A stretch of DNA of 64,000 bases from Curtobacterium sp. MCBD17_013 (lineage in GTDB: Bacteria; Actinomycetota; Actinomycetes; Actinomycetales; Microbacteriaceae): assembly GCF_003234565.1 (NCBI RefSeq), contig NZ_QKTU01000002.1:62001-126000 (forward strand). Direction: 5' to 3'. Positions 1 through 6,612 of this stretch are shown here, piece after piece. Made by a program: the position numbers and the translations under genes. The notes beneath the pieces are model-generated. The model was not told the DNA's origin. It searched no databases and saw only the letters and a program-made list of their open reading frames with translations. Positions within the stretch are counted from its first letter, which is position 1. Every line of letters starts with the position of its first letter.

Positions 1-1101
1 GGCGAGCCGGAGCACCCCGTCGGCGATGCCGCGCGTGTCGGACTGCAGGTAGGCGACGAGCAGTTCCTGGACGGTCTCGCGCAGGGTGAGGTCGAGCCTC
101 CCGACCGATCCGAAGTCGACGAGCGCCGGCCGCCCGTCGGGCATGACGAGGATGTTGCCGGGGTGCAGGTCCGCGTGGAAGACCCCGTCGACGACCACCT
201 GCCGGATGAAGGCGCGGACCACGGTCCGCATCAGTGGTTCCAGCGACGCGGTGTCGGCCCCGTCCGCGCGGGCCGTCGCGAGCGTACGACCGTCGAGGAA
301 CTCCATGACGAGCACGCGGCGGGAGCTCAGCTCGTCGACGAGCTCGGGCAGGTGGAGTTCCGCGGCACGACGACTGCGCGCCTGCGTCGCGCGGAGTGCG
401 GCGAGGTTCGTCGCCTCGCGGCCGAAGTCGACCTGCCGCACGAGGTCCGTCGCGTACTGGGCCGCGGCGTCCTCCACCCCGAGCCGACGTGCCTGGGCGG
501 AGGTGCGCGCGAGGAACCGGGTGACCCGCAGGGCGATGTCGACGTCGCGGCGGATCACGACCGCGACGCCGGGTCGCTGCACCTTGACCGCGACGGTCCG
601 GCCGTCCCGGAGGCGGGCACGGTGGACCTGCGCGATCGACGCGGCCGCGACCGGGACGGGATCGAACGCGGCGAACACCTCGTCGACGGGCGCACCGAGC
701 TCCTCACGGAGGAGGGCCGCGACCGCGTCGGCCGGCGCGGGGGTGACGTCCTCCTGGAGATCGGCGAGGGCGGCGCGCCACTCGTCCGGCAGCAGGTCGT
801 CACGCGTCGAGAGCAGCTGACCGATCTTGACGAACGCGCCGCCGGCCTCCTCGAGTGCGCGCCGCAACCCGGTCGCCTGCTCGACCCGGAGACCGGCCGT
901 TCCCGGGGACCGCGAGAAGTCGAGGCGGCCGAACGGCAGCAGCCCGTTGCGCCGAGCGATGCCGAGCAGCTCCGCGAACCGGCGAGCACGGTCGCGGAGC
1001 GTCCCCGTCGCGGTGTCGTCGCCCTGGGCGAGGTCGGCCAGGCGCGGCAGGGTCGCTCGTCGGTCCGTCAAGACCCGATCCTGGACCGCGACCCTGAGCA
1101 C
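1..1101 (-). CDS. ABC1/UbiB-family atypical protein kinase (C-terminus cut by window edge)
   Basis: The reverse strand is open from about 1110 down to the window edge and reads as an ABC1/UbiB/AarF-type atypical kinase. Visible landmarks in order are KIGQLLSTRDDLLP (the KxGQ motif of the family), an Ala-rich nucleotide loop AAASIAQVHRARL, the invariant lysine in VAVKVQRPG, a catalytic-loop-like HADLHPGNIL and the metal-binding LVDFGSVGRL. The last part of the protein lies outside the window. Family members act in quinone metabolism or membrane-lipid-linked phosphotransfer; the substrate cannot be told here. The start is uncertain: GTG at 1101 or 1110, or TTG at 1071, which has AGGA 8 nt upstream. 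The gene is divergent from the PRC-barrel gene across a 16-bp tandem repeat. Confidence 0.9.
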   Translation of the reverse strand, partial: MLRVAVQDRVLTDRRATLPRLADLAQGDDTATGTLRDRARRFAELLGIARRNGLLPFGRLDFSRSPGTAGLRVEQATGLRRALEEAGGAFVKIGQLLSTRDDLLPDEWRAALADLQEDVTPAPADAVAALLREELGAPVDEVFAAFDPVPVAAASIAQVHRARLRDGRTVAVKVQRPGVAVVIRRDVDIALRVTRFLARTSAQARRLGVEDAAAQYATDLVRQVDFGREATNLAALRATQARSRRAAELHLPELVDELSSRRVLVMEFLDGRTLATARADGADTASLEPLMRTVVRAFIRQVVVDGVFHADLHPGNILVMPDGRPALVDFGSVGRLDLTLRETVQELLVAYLQSDTRGIADGVLRLA

Positions 1102-1110
1102 GGACGACAC

Positions 1111-1158
1111 GGCGCAGCGGCGACACGGCGCAGCGGCGACACGGCGCACCGGCGACAC
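1111..1158. repeat. 16-bp tandem repeat, three copies
   Basis: The unit GGCGCAGCGGCGACAC occurs at 1111-1126 and 1127-1142, and a third copy with one change (CAGC to CACC) at 1143-1158. It lies just upstream of the UbiB-like gene and may extend into its N-terminus if a more distal GTG is the start. The near-identity of the copies suggests recent slippage. Confidence 0.85.
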
Positions 1159-1175
1159 GACGCCCGCACCGGGAC

Positions 1176-1181
1176 TACCGT
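1176..1181 (+). promoter_or_regulatory. Putative -10 element (TACCGT) of PRC-barrel gene
   Basis: A TANNNT hexamer about 46 nt before the start codon. Transcription would begin near 1188 and leave a short leader with a good Shine-Dalgarno. No clear -35 is visible. Confidence 0.4.
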
Positions 1182-1227
1182 CTGCGGCACCGCGCCCGAA
1201 TCGTTCCGGCGCGGGGAGAGGAACGAC

Positions 1228-1584
1228 GTGTTCGAGGCCGAGAACATCCGCGACTGGATCGGGCAGCCGGTCGTCGACGCCGGCGACGACCGGATCGGCA
1301 GCCTGGAGAGCATCTACTTCGACACCGCGACGTCGCAGCCGGCGTTCGCGAGCGTCCAGATCGGTCTGATCGGTCGGCAGCGACTCGTGTTCGTGCCCCT
1401 CGACGGCGCCACCGTGTCGCCCAAGCACCTCAAGGTGACCTACGACAAGAAGCTCGTCAAGGACGCGCCGTCCATCGACACCGACGGCGAGCTCGAGGCG
1501 TCGGTCGAACCGACGCTGTACCAGCACTACGGCCTCGTGTACCAGGCCGGTGCGGGCGGCGAACGGCGACTCGGGCGCCGCTGA
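1228..1584 (+). CDS. PRC-barrel domain protein
   Basis: A 118-residue soluble protein beginning VFEAENIRDWIGQPVVDAG. The N-terminal ~80 residues look like a PRC-barrel: a W-x-G-x-x-V opening, D-x-x-x-x-x-IGSLESIYFD, a loop and RLVFVPLDGA. PRC-barrels bind RNA (RimM) or occur in small stress-related actinobacterial proteins; this one has no RimM N-domain. I chose GTG 1228 because GGAGAGG lies 7 nt upstream and the barrel starts immediately after. The C-terminus is short and basic. Its role is not known, and no operon partner is evident. Confidence 0.8.
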   Translation: MFEAENIRDWIGQPVVDAGDDRIGSLESIYFDTATSQPAFASVQIGLIGRQRLVFVPLDGATVSPKHLKVTYDKKLVKDAPSIDTDGELEASVEPTLYQHYGLVYQAGAGGERRLGRR

Positions 1585-1694
1585 CCCCGACGACCGTCGA
1601 GCGGGCCCTGGACGTCCCCCCACATCGGCACGTCCATCCGGCCGCTCGACGGCCGTCGCACGGCCGGAGCCGCGCCTGTGCTCGAAGTCTCCCA

Positions 1695-1710
1695 CAGGAC
1701 GCCCGTCCTG
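1695..1710. promoter_or_regulatory. Inverted repeat upstream of TetR gene (candidate operator)
   Basis: CAGGACG-CC-CGTCCTG is a perfect 7-bp inverted repeat with a 2-nt centre, ending 65 bp before the TetR start. TetR proteins often bind such sites in their own promoter. It could instead be a weak terminator of the PRC-barrel gene. Confidence 0.45.
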
Positions 1711-1775
1711 GGAAATCGACGGGAACCAGGCCGGGGCGGCGTCCCTCATCGCTCCTGCCACTACGGTGGTCTGCC

Positions 1776-2468
1776 ATGGGCATGCGTGAGGACCAACGCC
1801 GACGCACGAGGGACGCCATCCTCGAGGCCGCAGCCCTGGAATTCGGGGAACGCGGCTACCAGGCGACGACCTACGCCTCGGTAGCGGCCAGGGCGCAGGT
1901 GGCGAAGAGCCTCGTCAGCTACCACTTCGCGTCGAAGACCGACATGGTCCAGGCGATCATGGACGTGTCCTTCACGCAGGAGGGCGTGTTCGCCGCGCTG
2001 CCGGCCGCCGATCGTCCCCCGTTCGACGAACTCGCCCTGTCGACCGTCTTCGTCGCGATGCAGGAGCAGTCGGACCCCATCGGTCGGGCCGTCGTGCGGC
2101 TCGAGCGCGAGGCCGAACTCATCGACATCGACCTGCCGGTGCCGTACGTCGGGTGGATCCAGTTGTGCGCGACCACGCTGCAGCGCGCGGTCGACATCGG
2201 GGACGCCCCGCCCGAGGTCGACATCCCGTTCGAGGCGCACCTGATGGTCGCCGGGTTCGTCGGCCTCCACGAGCTCGCTGAGTCGCTCGGCGAGTACGAG
2301 GGCTTCGTCGCCCGGGCCGTGTCGAACGCGCTCGACCGCTACGCGACGCTCGGTGCCACCCCCGCGGCCCTCGCGTCCGCCACCGAACGCGCGATCGAGG
2401 CGATGGAGGAGGCCGGGTGCGACGACGTCGACCGCATCCGTCGTCGGCTGCGGCGACTGGTCGGCTGA
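1776..2468 (+). CDS. TetR/AcrR-family transcriptional regulator
   Basis: A 230-residue protein with a typical TetR N-terminus: a basic lead (REDQRRRTRDAILEAA), then a helix-turn-helix at about residues 25-55 containing YQATTYASVAARAQVAKS and the recognition segment LVSYHFASKTDM. The C-terminal ~170 residues form the variable ligand-binding helical domain and suggest no ligand. The start is ATG 1776 or ATG 1782; neither has a strong Shine-Dalgarno. No efflux pump or enzyme lies next to it, so its target is not obvious beyond likely autoregulation through the inverted repeat at 1695-1710. Confidence 0.92.
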   Translation: MGMREDQRRRTRDAILEAAALEFGERGYQATTYASVAARAQVAKSLVSYHFASKTDMVQAIMDVSFTQEGVFAALPAADRPPFDELALSTVFVAMQEQSDPIGRAVVRLEREAELIDIDLPVPYVGWIQLCATTLQRAVDIGDAPPEVDIPFEAHLMVAGFVGLHELAESLGEYEGFVARAVSNALDRYATLGATPAALASATERAIEAMEEAGCDDVDRIRRRLRRLVG

Positions 2469-2503
2469 CCGCCGCCCACGATCGTCACGCGGGCCGGGAG
2501 GCG

Positions 2504-2509
2504 TAGCAT
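2504..2509 (+). promoter_or_regulatory. Putative -10 element (TAGCAT) of SGNH esterase operon
   Basis: A TANNNT hexamer 36 nt after the TetR stop. A GGTGAGG motif follows at 2539-2545 and would serve a start at about 2551-2554 better than the first GTG at 2575. Confidence 0.4.
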
Positions 2510-2574
2510 CGGTCGCCCCGCCGCCCCCGTCCCCGCTTGGTGAGGTCCCCATCCTGCTCTGCCGTCCGCTGGCC

Positions 2575-3804
2575 GTGATCGCCGCATCCGCCGCCCTGTC
2601 CGTCGTCGTCATCGGCACCGCCGACCCCGGTGCGGGACCGGCCGCGTCGGCGGCCACCGTGGTGCCCGCTTCCACCGCGCACCACGGTGCGCGCGCCGGT
2701 CGCGACGGTCTGCCCCCGCGCGGAGCGGAGTACGTCGCGCTCGGCGACTCCTACGCCGCCGGCTACGGCCTGCCACATGCGACGGGGGACCCGGTCCCGG
2801 CCTGCGGCCAGTCATCCGAGGACTACCCGCACCGCATCGCGGCCAGCCTGGACCTCCGGCTCGTGGACGTGACGTGCGCGGGGGCCACGAGCGCCGACGT
2901 CGTCTCCCGACGCCAGAACGGTGCCGCACCGCAGGTCGACGCGCTGAGCGACCGGACGCGGCTCGTCACGCTGTCCATCGGCGGCAACGACGCGGGGCTG
3001 TTCGCGACGGCGTCCTCGTGCGTCGCCCTGTCCCGACGCGGACCCGTGCTGTCGGGGGCGGACGTGCCGAACTGTCGCAGCCGCCTGGTCACCGACGGGA
3101 CCGACGCGCTCGCGGCGGCCGTCGAGGGTCCCGTCACCCGTGGCATCCGGTCGGCGGTGCGTGCGGTGCGGACGGCCGCGCCGCACGCCCGACTCGTCGT
3201 CGTCGGGTACCCCACGATCTTCCCGGACGCCGCCCACACACCAACGGCGGGTTGCTTCCGCGCCGCGCTCGACGCCGCGAGCCTGACCGGGTCGTTCCCG
3301 CGCGATGCGTTCCCGTTCACGGACACGGACGTCCGCTACCTCCACGGCGTGCAGCAGCGGCTCGACCGGACGACGCGGGCCGTCGTGCACCAGGCCGGTG
3401 GGACCTACGTCTCGATGCTCTCCGCGACGGCCGCCCACTCACCGTGTTCGAGGACCCGGCCGTTCGTCCGGGGGATCACCCTGTCCGCCTCGTCCGGCCT
3501 CCGGGACGTCGACCTCGTACCCGGGGCGCTGCATCCGAACGCAGCGGGTGCCGGAGCGATGGCCACGGACGCCGGACGCCGCATCCGCGCCGTGTACGCG
3601 GAGGCCGCGGCACGGGCCCGGGAGGCACGGGCCAGCGCGTCCGCGCAGGCGCGGGCGTCCGCGTCGGCAGCGGCTCGTGCGGCCGCCGCTCGGTCCTCCG
3701 CCGACGCGGGCCGGCTGGCGATCGGCGCGGGGGTGGTCGTCCTCGGCGCTGTCGTGGTCGTCTGGGCGTTCGTGCGTCGTCGACGTCGTCCCGACGGGTC
3801 GTGA
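2575..3804 (+). CDS. Cell-surface SGNH/GDSL esterase with C-terminal membrane anchor
   Basis: A 409-residue secreted hydrolase. The N-terminus is a hydrophobic signal sequence. SGNH blocks follow: ALGDSYAAGYG (block I, nucleophile Ser), SIGGNDAGLF (block III, oxyanion Gly/Asn) and ALHPNAAGAGAMA (block V, catalytic His). After the catalytic domain come an Ala/Arg-rich helical linker (about residues 340-380), one membrane segment and a terminal run of five arginines, so the enzyme is probably tethered outside the membrane. The substrate is likely a lipid or acyl ester. The start is unclear: GTG 2575 is the first conventional codon but leaves no charged n-region, whereas CTG 2554 behind GGTGAGG would add an arginine. 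It overlaps the next gene by 4 nt. Confidence 0.85.
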   Translation: MIAASAALSVVVIGTADPGAGPAASAATVVPASTAHHGARAGRDGLPPRGAEYVALGDSYAAGYGLPHATGDPVPACGQSSEDYPHRIAASLDLRLVDVTCAGATSADVVSRRQNGAAPQVDALSDRTRLVTLSIGGNDAGLFATASSCVALSRRGPVLSGADVPNCRSRLVTDGTDALAAAVEGPVTRGIRSAVRAVRTAAPHARLVVVGYPTIFPDAAHTPTAGCFRAALDAASLTGSFPRDAFPFTDTDVRYLHGVQQRLDRTTRAVVHQAGGTYVSMLSATAAHSPCSRTRPFVRGITLSASSGLRDVDLVPGALHPNAAGAGAMATDAGRRIRAVYAEAAARAREARASASAQARASASAAARAAAARSSADAGRLAIGAGVVVLGAVVVVWAFVRRRRRPDGS

Positions 3805-4307
3805 CGGCCGTGGTGACGAGCGCGGGCATCGTGCTGTACCGATCGGCCGCGGCACCGGTCGCTCGTGGTGCTGCCGACCCGGAGATCGACACCGAGGTCT
3901 TCGTCGCGCACATGGGTGGCCCGTTCTGGCGGCGGCGACCACGGGCGTGGTCGTTCCCGAAGGGCGAGTACCTCGACGAGACACCGCTCGACGCCGCGCG
4001 GCGCGAGTTCCACGAGGAGATCGGCGTCCCCGCACCGGACGTGCCGTACGTCGAACTCGGCACGTTCCGCCAGGCCTCGGGCAAGCGCGTCACGCTGTTC
4101 GCGGGCGCGTCGGACCTCGTCGTGGAGACGGTCCGGAGCACGACCTTCCTCGTCGAGCTCCCGCGGGGGTCGGGCCGGATGGTGTCGTTCCCCGAGGTGG
4201 ACGACGCCCGGTGGACGAGCGTCGCCGCGGCACGGACGGACCTCGTGGCGGGTCAGGTGCCTGCGCTCGACGCCCTGCTCACCCTGCTCCGTCGCGAGGA
4301 GGCGTAG
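3801..4307 (+). CDS. Nudix hydrolase
   Basis: A 168-residue protein whose GTG start overlaps the stop of the SGNH gene as GTGA, so the two are translationally coupled. The Nudix box is clear around PKGEYLDETPLDAARREF followed by HEEIG, but the first spacing is one residue short of the G-x5-E-x7-REUxEExGU consensus. The ends resemble the NTP-pyrophosphohydrolase or diadenosine-polyphosphate type (WSFPKGE near the box). GTG codons at 3810 and 3813 are alternative starts. Pairing with a surface esterase gives no obvious substrate. A degenerate repeat follows the stop. Confidence 0.85.
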   Translation: MTAVVTSAGIVLYRSAAAPVARGAADPEIDTEVFVAHMGGPFWRRRPRAWSFPKGEYLDETPLDAARREFHEEIGVPAPDVPYVELGTFRQASGKRVTLFAGASDLVVETVRSTTFLVELPRGSGRMVSFPEVDDARWTSVAAARTDLVAGQVPALDALLTLLRREEA

Positions 4308-4314
4308 CGCCGAC

Positions 4315-4397
4315 GAGAGGGGCGGCGAGAGAGGCGTCGCGCCCACGAGAGGGGCGTCGCACCCGAGAGAGGCGTCGCGCCCACGAGAGAGGCGGCG
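4315..4397. repeat. Degenerate 18-20 bp direct repeats between convergent genes
   Basis: Units built on GAGAGAGGCGTCGCGCCCAC recur at 4327-4346, 4347-4364 (shortened, with changes), 4365-4384 and 4385-4397 (partial), with a weaker partial copy from 4315. They fill the gap between the Nudix stop and the end of the reverse-strand gene. No clean terminator hairpin is visible here. Confidence 0.75.
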
Positions 4398-4400
4398 GGC

Positions 4401-5297
4401 TCAGGACGAGGGCCGCACACGACCGGACACGACCCCGCCGCGGACGTGCACGGTGAGGGTGCCGCTCTCGCTCTGCGTCACGAGGGTGACGGATCCGGTG
4501 AGGGCGTCGGCACGGGGGAAGCACGACGTGCTCGCCGTCCGACCGTCCGCCGTCGCGAGCAGGCAGACGAGCGACGCGTTCGTCCCGACCGCCGCGTACA
4601 CGTCCCACGGCGTCTGGGCGTCGTCCGCCGACAGGGAGCGGTTCGTGAACACCAGGCGTGTGGAGTGCAGCCGCACGGGAGCCGAGACCGCTCCCGGGAT
4701 CTGGTCGGCGAACGTCTGCGGCGCCGAGAGCAGCGCCGCGAGGGTGCGTTCCCCGTCGCTCGTGGCGGCCGCGACCGACGGTCGTGACCGCTGTTGGTCG
4801 ATCGTCGTCCCGACCAGTGCACCGACGCCGAACGACGCGAGTGCGGTGCCGACGATCGCGACGAGGCCGACACGGCGGAGCCGGACCGGGAGGCGGCCCC
4901 ACGCTCCTCGCCTCGGCGCGCGACCGGAGCCGGAGCCGCTGGACCGCCCGTCGTCGAGCGCGGTCACCGGTGCGACGTCGCTCGCCCGGGCCGAGGTCGG
5001 GTCGGGCGGTGCGGGGGCAGCGGCGCCCGCACCGGACGGGACCCGGTCGGCAGCCATCGGCATCGAGTCGGTCCGGTCGGCGCCGGTCGGTCGAGCATCG
5101 CGCGTCTCGGCGACGACCGGCCGGCCAGGCGCGGGGTCGAGGGCATCGAGCGCCCGGCGAGCGGCCTGCGCCTCGGCGGGCGTGGCGTCCGGCCCGTACG
5201 CGATCGCCTGCAACGCCGCGCGGCGCCGGCCCGGCTCCGGGCCGGCGCCGCCGACCCCGTCATCGAGTGCCGACATGTCCTCCGCCGTTCGTCCCAC
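4401..5297 (-). CDS. Single-pass membrane protein of unknown function
   Basis: A 298-residue protein not recognised as a family. The N-terminal ~135 residues are low-complexity, rich in Ala, Pro, Gly and Asp. A basic patch (APRRGAWGRLPVRLRR) precedes one membrane helix at about 145-168. The C-terminal ~130 residues are predicted extracellular, with two cysteines and repeated small residues. Topology is therefore N-in/C-out, like an anti-sigma factor or a sensory membrane protein, but no zinc motif or sigma gene is nearby. The start may be GTG 5297 or ATG 5276. Confidence 0.7.
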   Translation of the reverse strand: MGRTAEDMSALDDGVGGAGPEPGRRRAALQAIAYGPDATPAEAQAARRALDALDPAPGRPVVAETRDARPTGADRTDSMPMAADRVPSGAGAAAPAPPDPTSARASDVAPVTALDDGRSSGSGSGRAPRRGAWGRLPVRLRRVGLVAIVGTALASFGVGALVGTTIDQQRSRPSVAAATSDGERTLAALLSAPQTFADQIPGAVSAPVRLHSTRLVFTNRSLSADDAQTPWDVYAAVGTNASLVCLLATADGRTASTSCFPRADALTGSVTLVTQSESGTLTVHVRGGVVSGRVRPSS

Positions 5298-5348
5298 CCA
5301 TCCTGCTCCGTGGAGCGGCCCGTGGAGCGGCCCGCGGAGCGGCCGGGG

Positions 5349-5537
5349 TCAGTCCTCGGCCTCGGTGGCCTCCAGGTCGGCGGTCCGGGCGTCGTCGTCC
5401 GTGAGCGCGTCGTCCGCGGGCGCCGCGTCGATGTCGAAGGACAGGTCGCGCTCCAGCCGTTCCGCGGTGACCGGCTCCCCGTCGACGATGGGCGGTTCCC
5501 ACTCGCGGTCGCTGCCGCTCGTTCCGTCGTTGCTCAT
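5349..5537 (-). CDS. Small acidic protein, unknown function
   Basis: A 62-residue, strongly acidic protein (about one third Asp/Glu, mostly in the C-terminal half) with no predicted structure or membrane segment. A strong Shine-Dalgarno (GAGGAGGC) lies just ahead of ATG 5537, which is the main evidence that it is real. It sits 51 bp upstream of the membrane-protein gene on the same strand, so the two may be co-transcribed. No family recognised. Confidence 0.65.
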   Translation of the reverse strand: MSNDGTSGSDREWEPPIVDGEPVTAERLERDLSFDIDAAPADDALTDDDARTADLEATEAED

Positions 5538-5647
5538 GACGCCTCCTCGTCCGCGTGGCCGGGGCGCCCACGCCGAGCGCCCCTCGCGCCGACGCTAGGC
5601 GCGGCCCGCGACCTCCGTTCCCAGGGACGTCGTCGTCGCCGTCGGCC

Positions 5648-5653
5648 TAGGCT
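5648..5653 (+). promoter_or_regulatory. -10 element (TAGGCT) of a leaderless transcript
   Basis: The hexamer ends 7 nt before ATG 5661 and no Shine-Dalgarno lies between, so transcription should start at or next to the start codon. Confidence 0.55.
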
Positions 5654-5660
5654 CGGCGAC

Positions 5661-5924
5661 ATGACGGAACCAGGGCACGACCAGCGCGACCCGGCTGCGG
5701 CTGCGGAGGCGGCAGCGGCGAGCACCTCCGACAGCGTGCTGCAGGGCGACCTCACCCGGCCGATGAGCGAGGACACCCAGTCGGGTGCGGCGGACTACGT
5801 GGCCACGAACACGGGCGGTGTCTCCGCCGAGCGCCGCAACCCGCTGCCGGACGAGGAGCAGGGACGGGGCACGGAGTACGACCCGGTGGACCAGGGCCCG
5901 CAGCAGGAGGGTCAGGGCGGCTGA
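5661..5924 (+). CDS. Small hydrophilic protein, unknown function
   Basis: An 87-residue, disordered-looking protein rich in Ala, Asp, Glu and Gln with no hydrophobic stretch. It begins MTEPGHDQRDPAAAAEAAAA and ends in a Gln/Gly-rich tail. The start is fixed by a leaderless promoter geometry (TAGGCT 7 nt upstream). It resembles the small stress-type hydrophilic proteins common in actinobacteria, but I cannot assign a family. The next gene (YbaK) starts 73 bp downstream with its own promoter-like sequence. Confidence 0.65.
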   Translation: MTEPGHDQRDPAAAAEAAAASTSDSVLQGDLTRPMSEDTQSGAADYVATNTGGVSAERRNPLPDEEQGRGTEYDPVDQGPQQEGQGG

Positions 5925-5997
5925 TCCCGTTCCGCGGGAGCGACGGCTGCCCGCGCGCCGCGGACCACGTTCAGCGGACTCCAGGCAAGATCACGGC

Positions 5998-6483
5998 ATG
6001 ACCGCTGCCTCCCCGCGCACCCCGGCCACGGTCGCACTCGACCGTGCCGGTGTCCCTTACACGCCGCACGTGTACGAGCACCACGAGACGGCGACGAACT
6101 TCGGCGCCGAGGCGGCCGCGGCGCTCGGGCTCCGCGAGGACCAGGTGTTCAAGACGCTCGTCGTCCAGGTCGACGAGCAGCTCGTGGTCGCGGTGGTCCC
6201 CGTCGCGAACCGACTCGACCTCAAGGCGATCGCGACCGCGGTCGGGGGCAAGAAGGCGTCGCTCGCGGCACCGGACCTCGCGGAGCGGCGCACGGGATAC
6301 GTCGTCGGCGGCATCAGCCCGGTCGGACAGCGCACCACGCTCCGAACCGTGCTCGACGCGTCGGCCGAGGACTACGCCACGATCTTCGTGAGCGGCGGAC
6401 GGCGGGGGTTCGACATCGAACTCGCGCCGCGAGACCTCCTCGCGATCACGGCGGGCGCGACGGCCGCGATCGCGCGGGACTGA
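5998..6483 (+). CDS. ybaK: YbaK/EbsC-family aminoacyl-tRNA deacylase, probable Cys-tRNA(Pro) editing enzyme
   Basis: A 161-residue single-domain protein of the YbaK/ProX editing superfamily. Landmarks are the conserved lysine in QVFKTLVVQ, the NRLDLKAIA segment, and the hallmark GYVVGGISPVG loop that forms part of the tRNA/aminoacyl pocket. Members hydrolyse mischarged Cys-tRNA(Pro) in trans. Length and motif order match stand-alone YbaK rather than the domain inserted in ProRS. The start ATG 5998 follows a CAAGAT hexamer by 6 nt, suggesting a near-leaderless transcript. Confidence 0.9.
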   Translation: MTAASPRTPATVALDRAGVPYTPHVYEHHETATNFGAEAAAALGLREDQVFKTLVVQVDEQLVVAVVPVANRLDLKAIATAVGGKKASLAAPDLAERRTGYVVGGISPVGQRTTLRTVLDASAEDYATIFVSGGRRGFDIELAPRDLLAITAGATAAIARD

Positions 6484-6574
6484 GCCGGCGCCGTGGCGGC
6501 CACCTCGCGGACCTGAGTCGGGTCGACGCAACTTCTTCCCGCACCCGGGAATGGCCGGGGCACCTCTGCGTTGT

Positions 6575-6595
6575 ATTGAGTCGGACGCACTCAAG
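6575..6595. promoter_or_regulatory. HAIR element (HspR-type inverted repeat)
   Basis: ATTGAGT at 6575-6581 and ACTCAAG at 6589-6595 are separated by exactly 7 nt. The known HspR-associated inverted repeat is CTTGAGT-N7-ACTCAAG, so only the first base of the left arm differs. It lies 17 bp before the TTG start of the Clp ATPase, where HspR would block transcription until heat or unfolded protein relieves it. Confidence 0.85.
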
Positions 6596-6612
6596 TTCCA
6601 CAGGAGGTCCCT

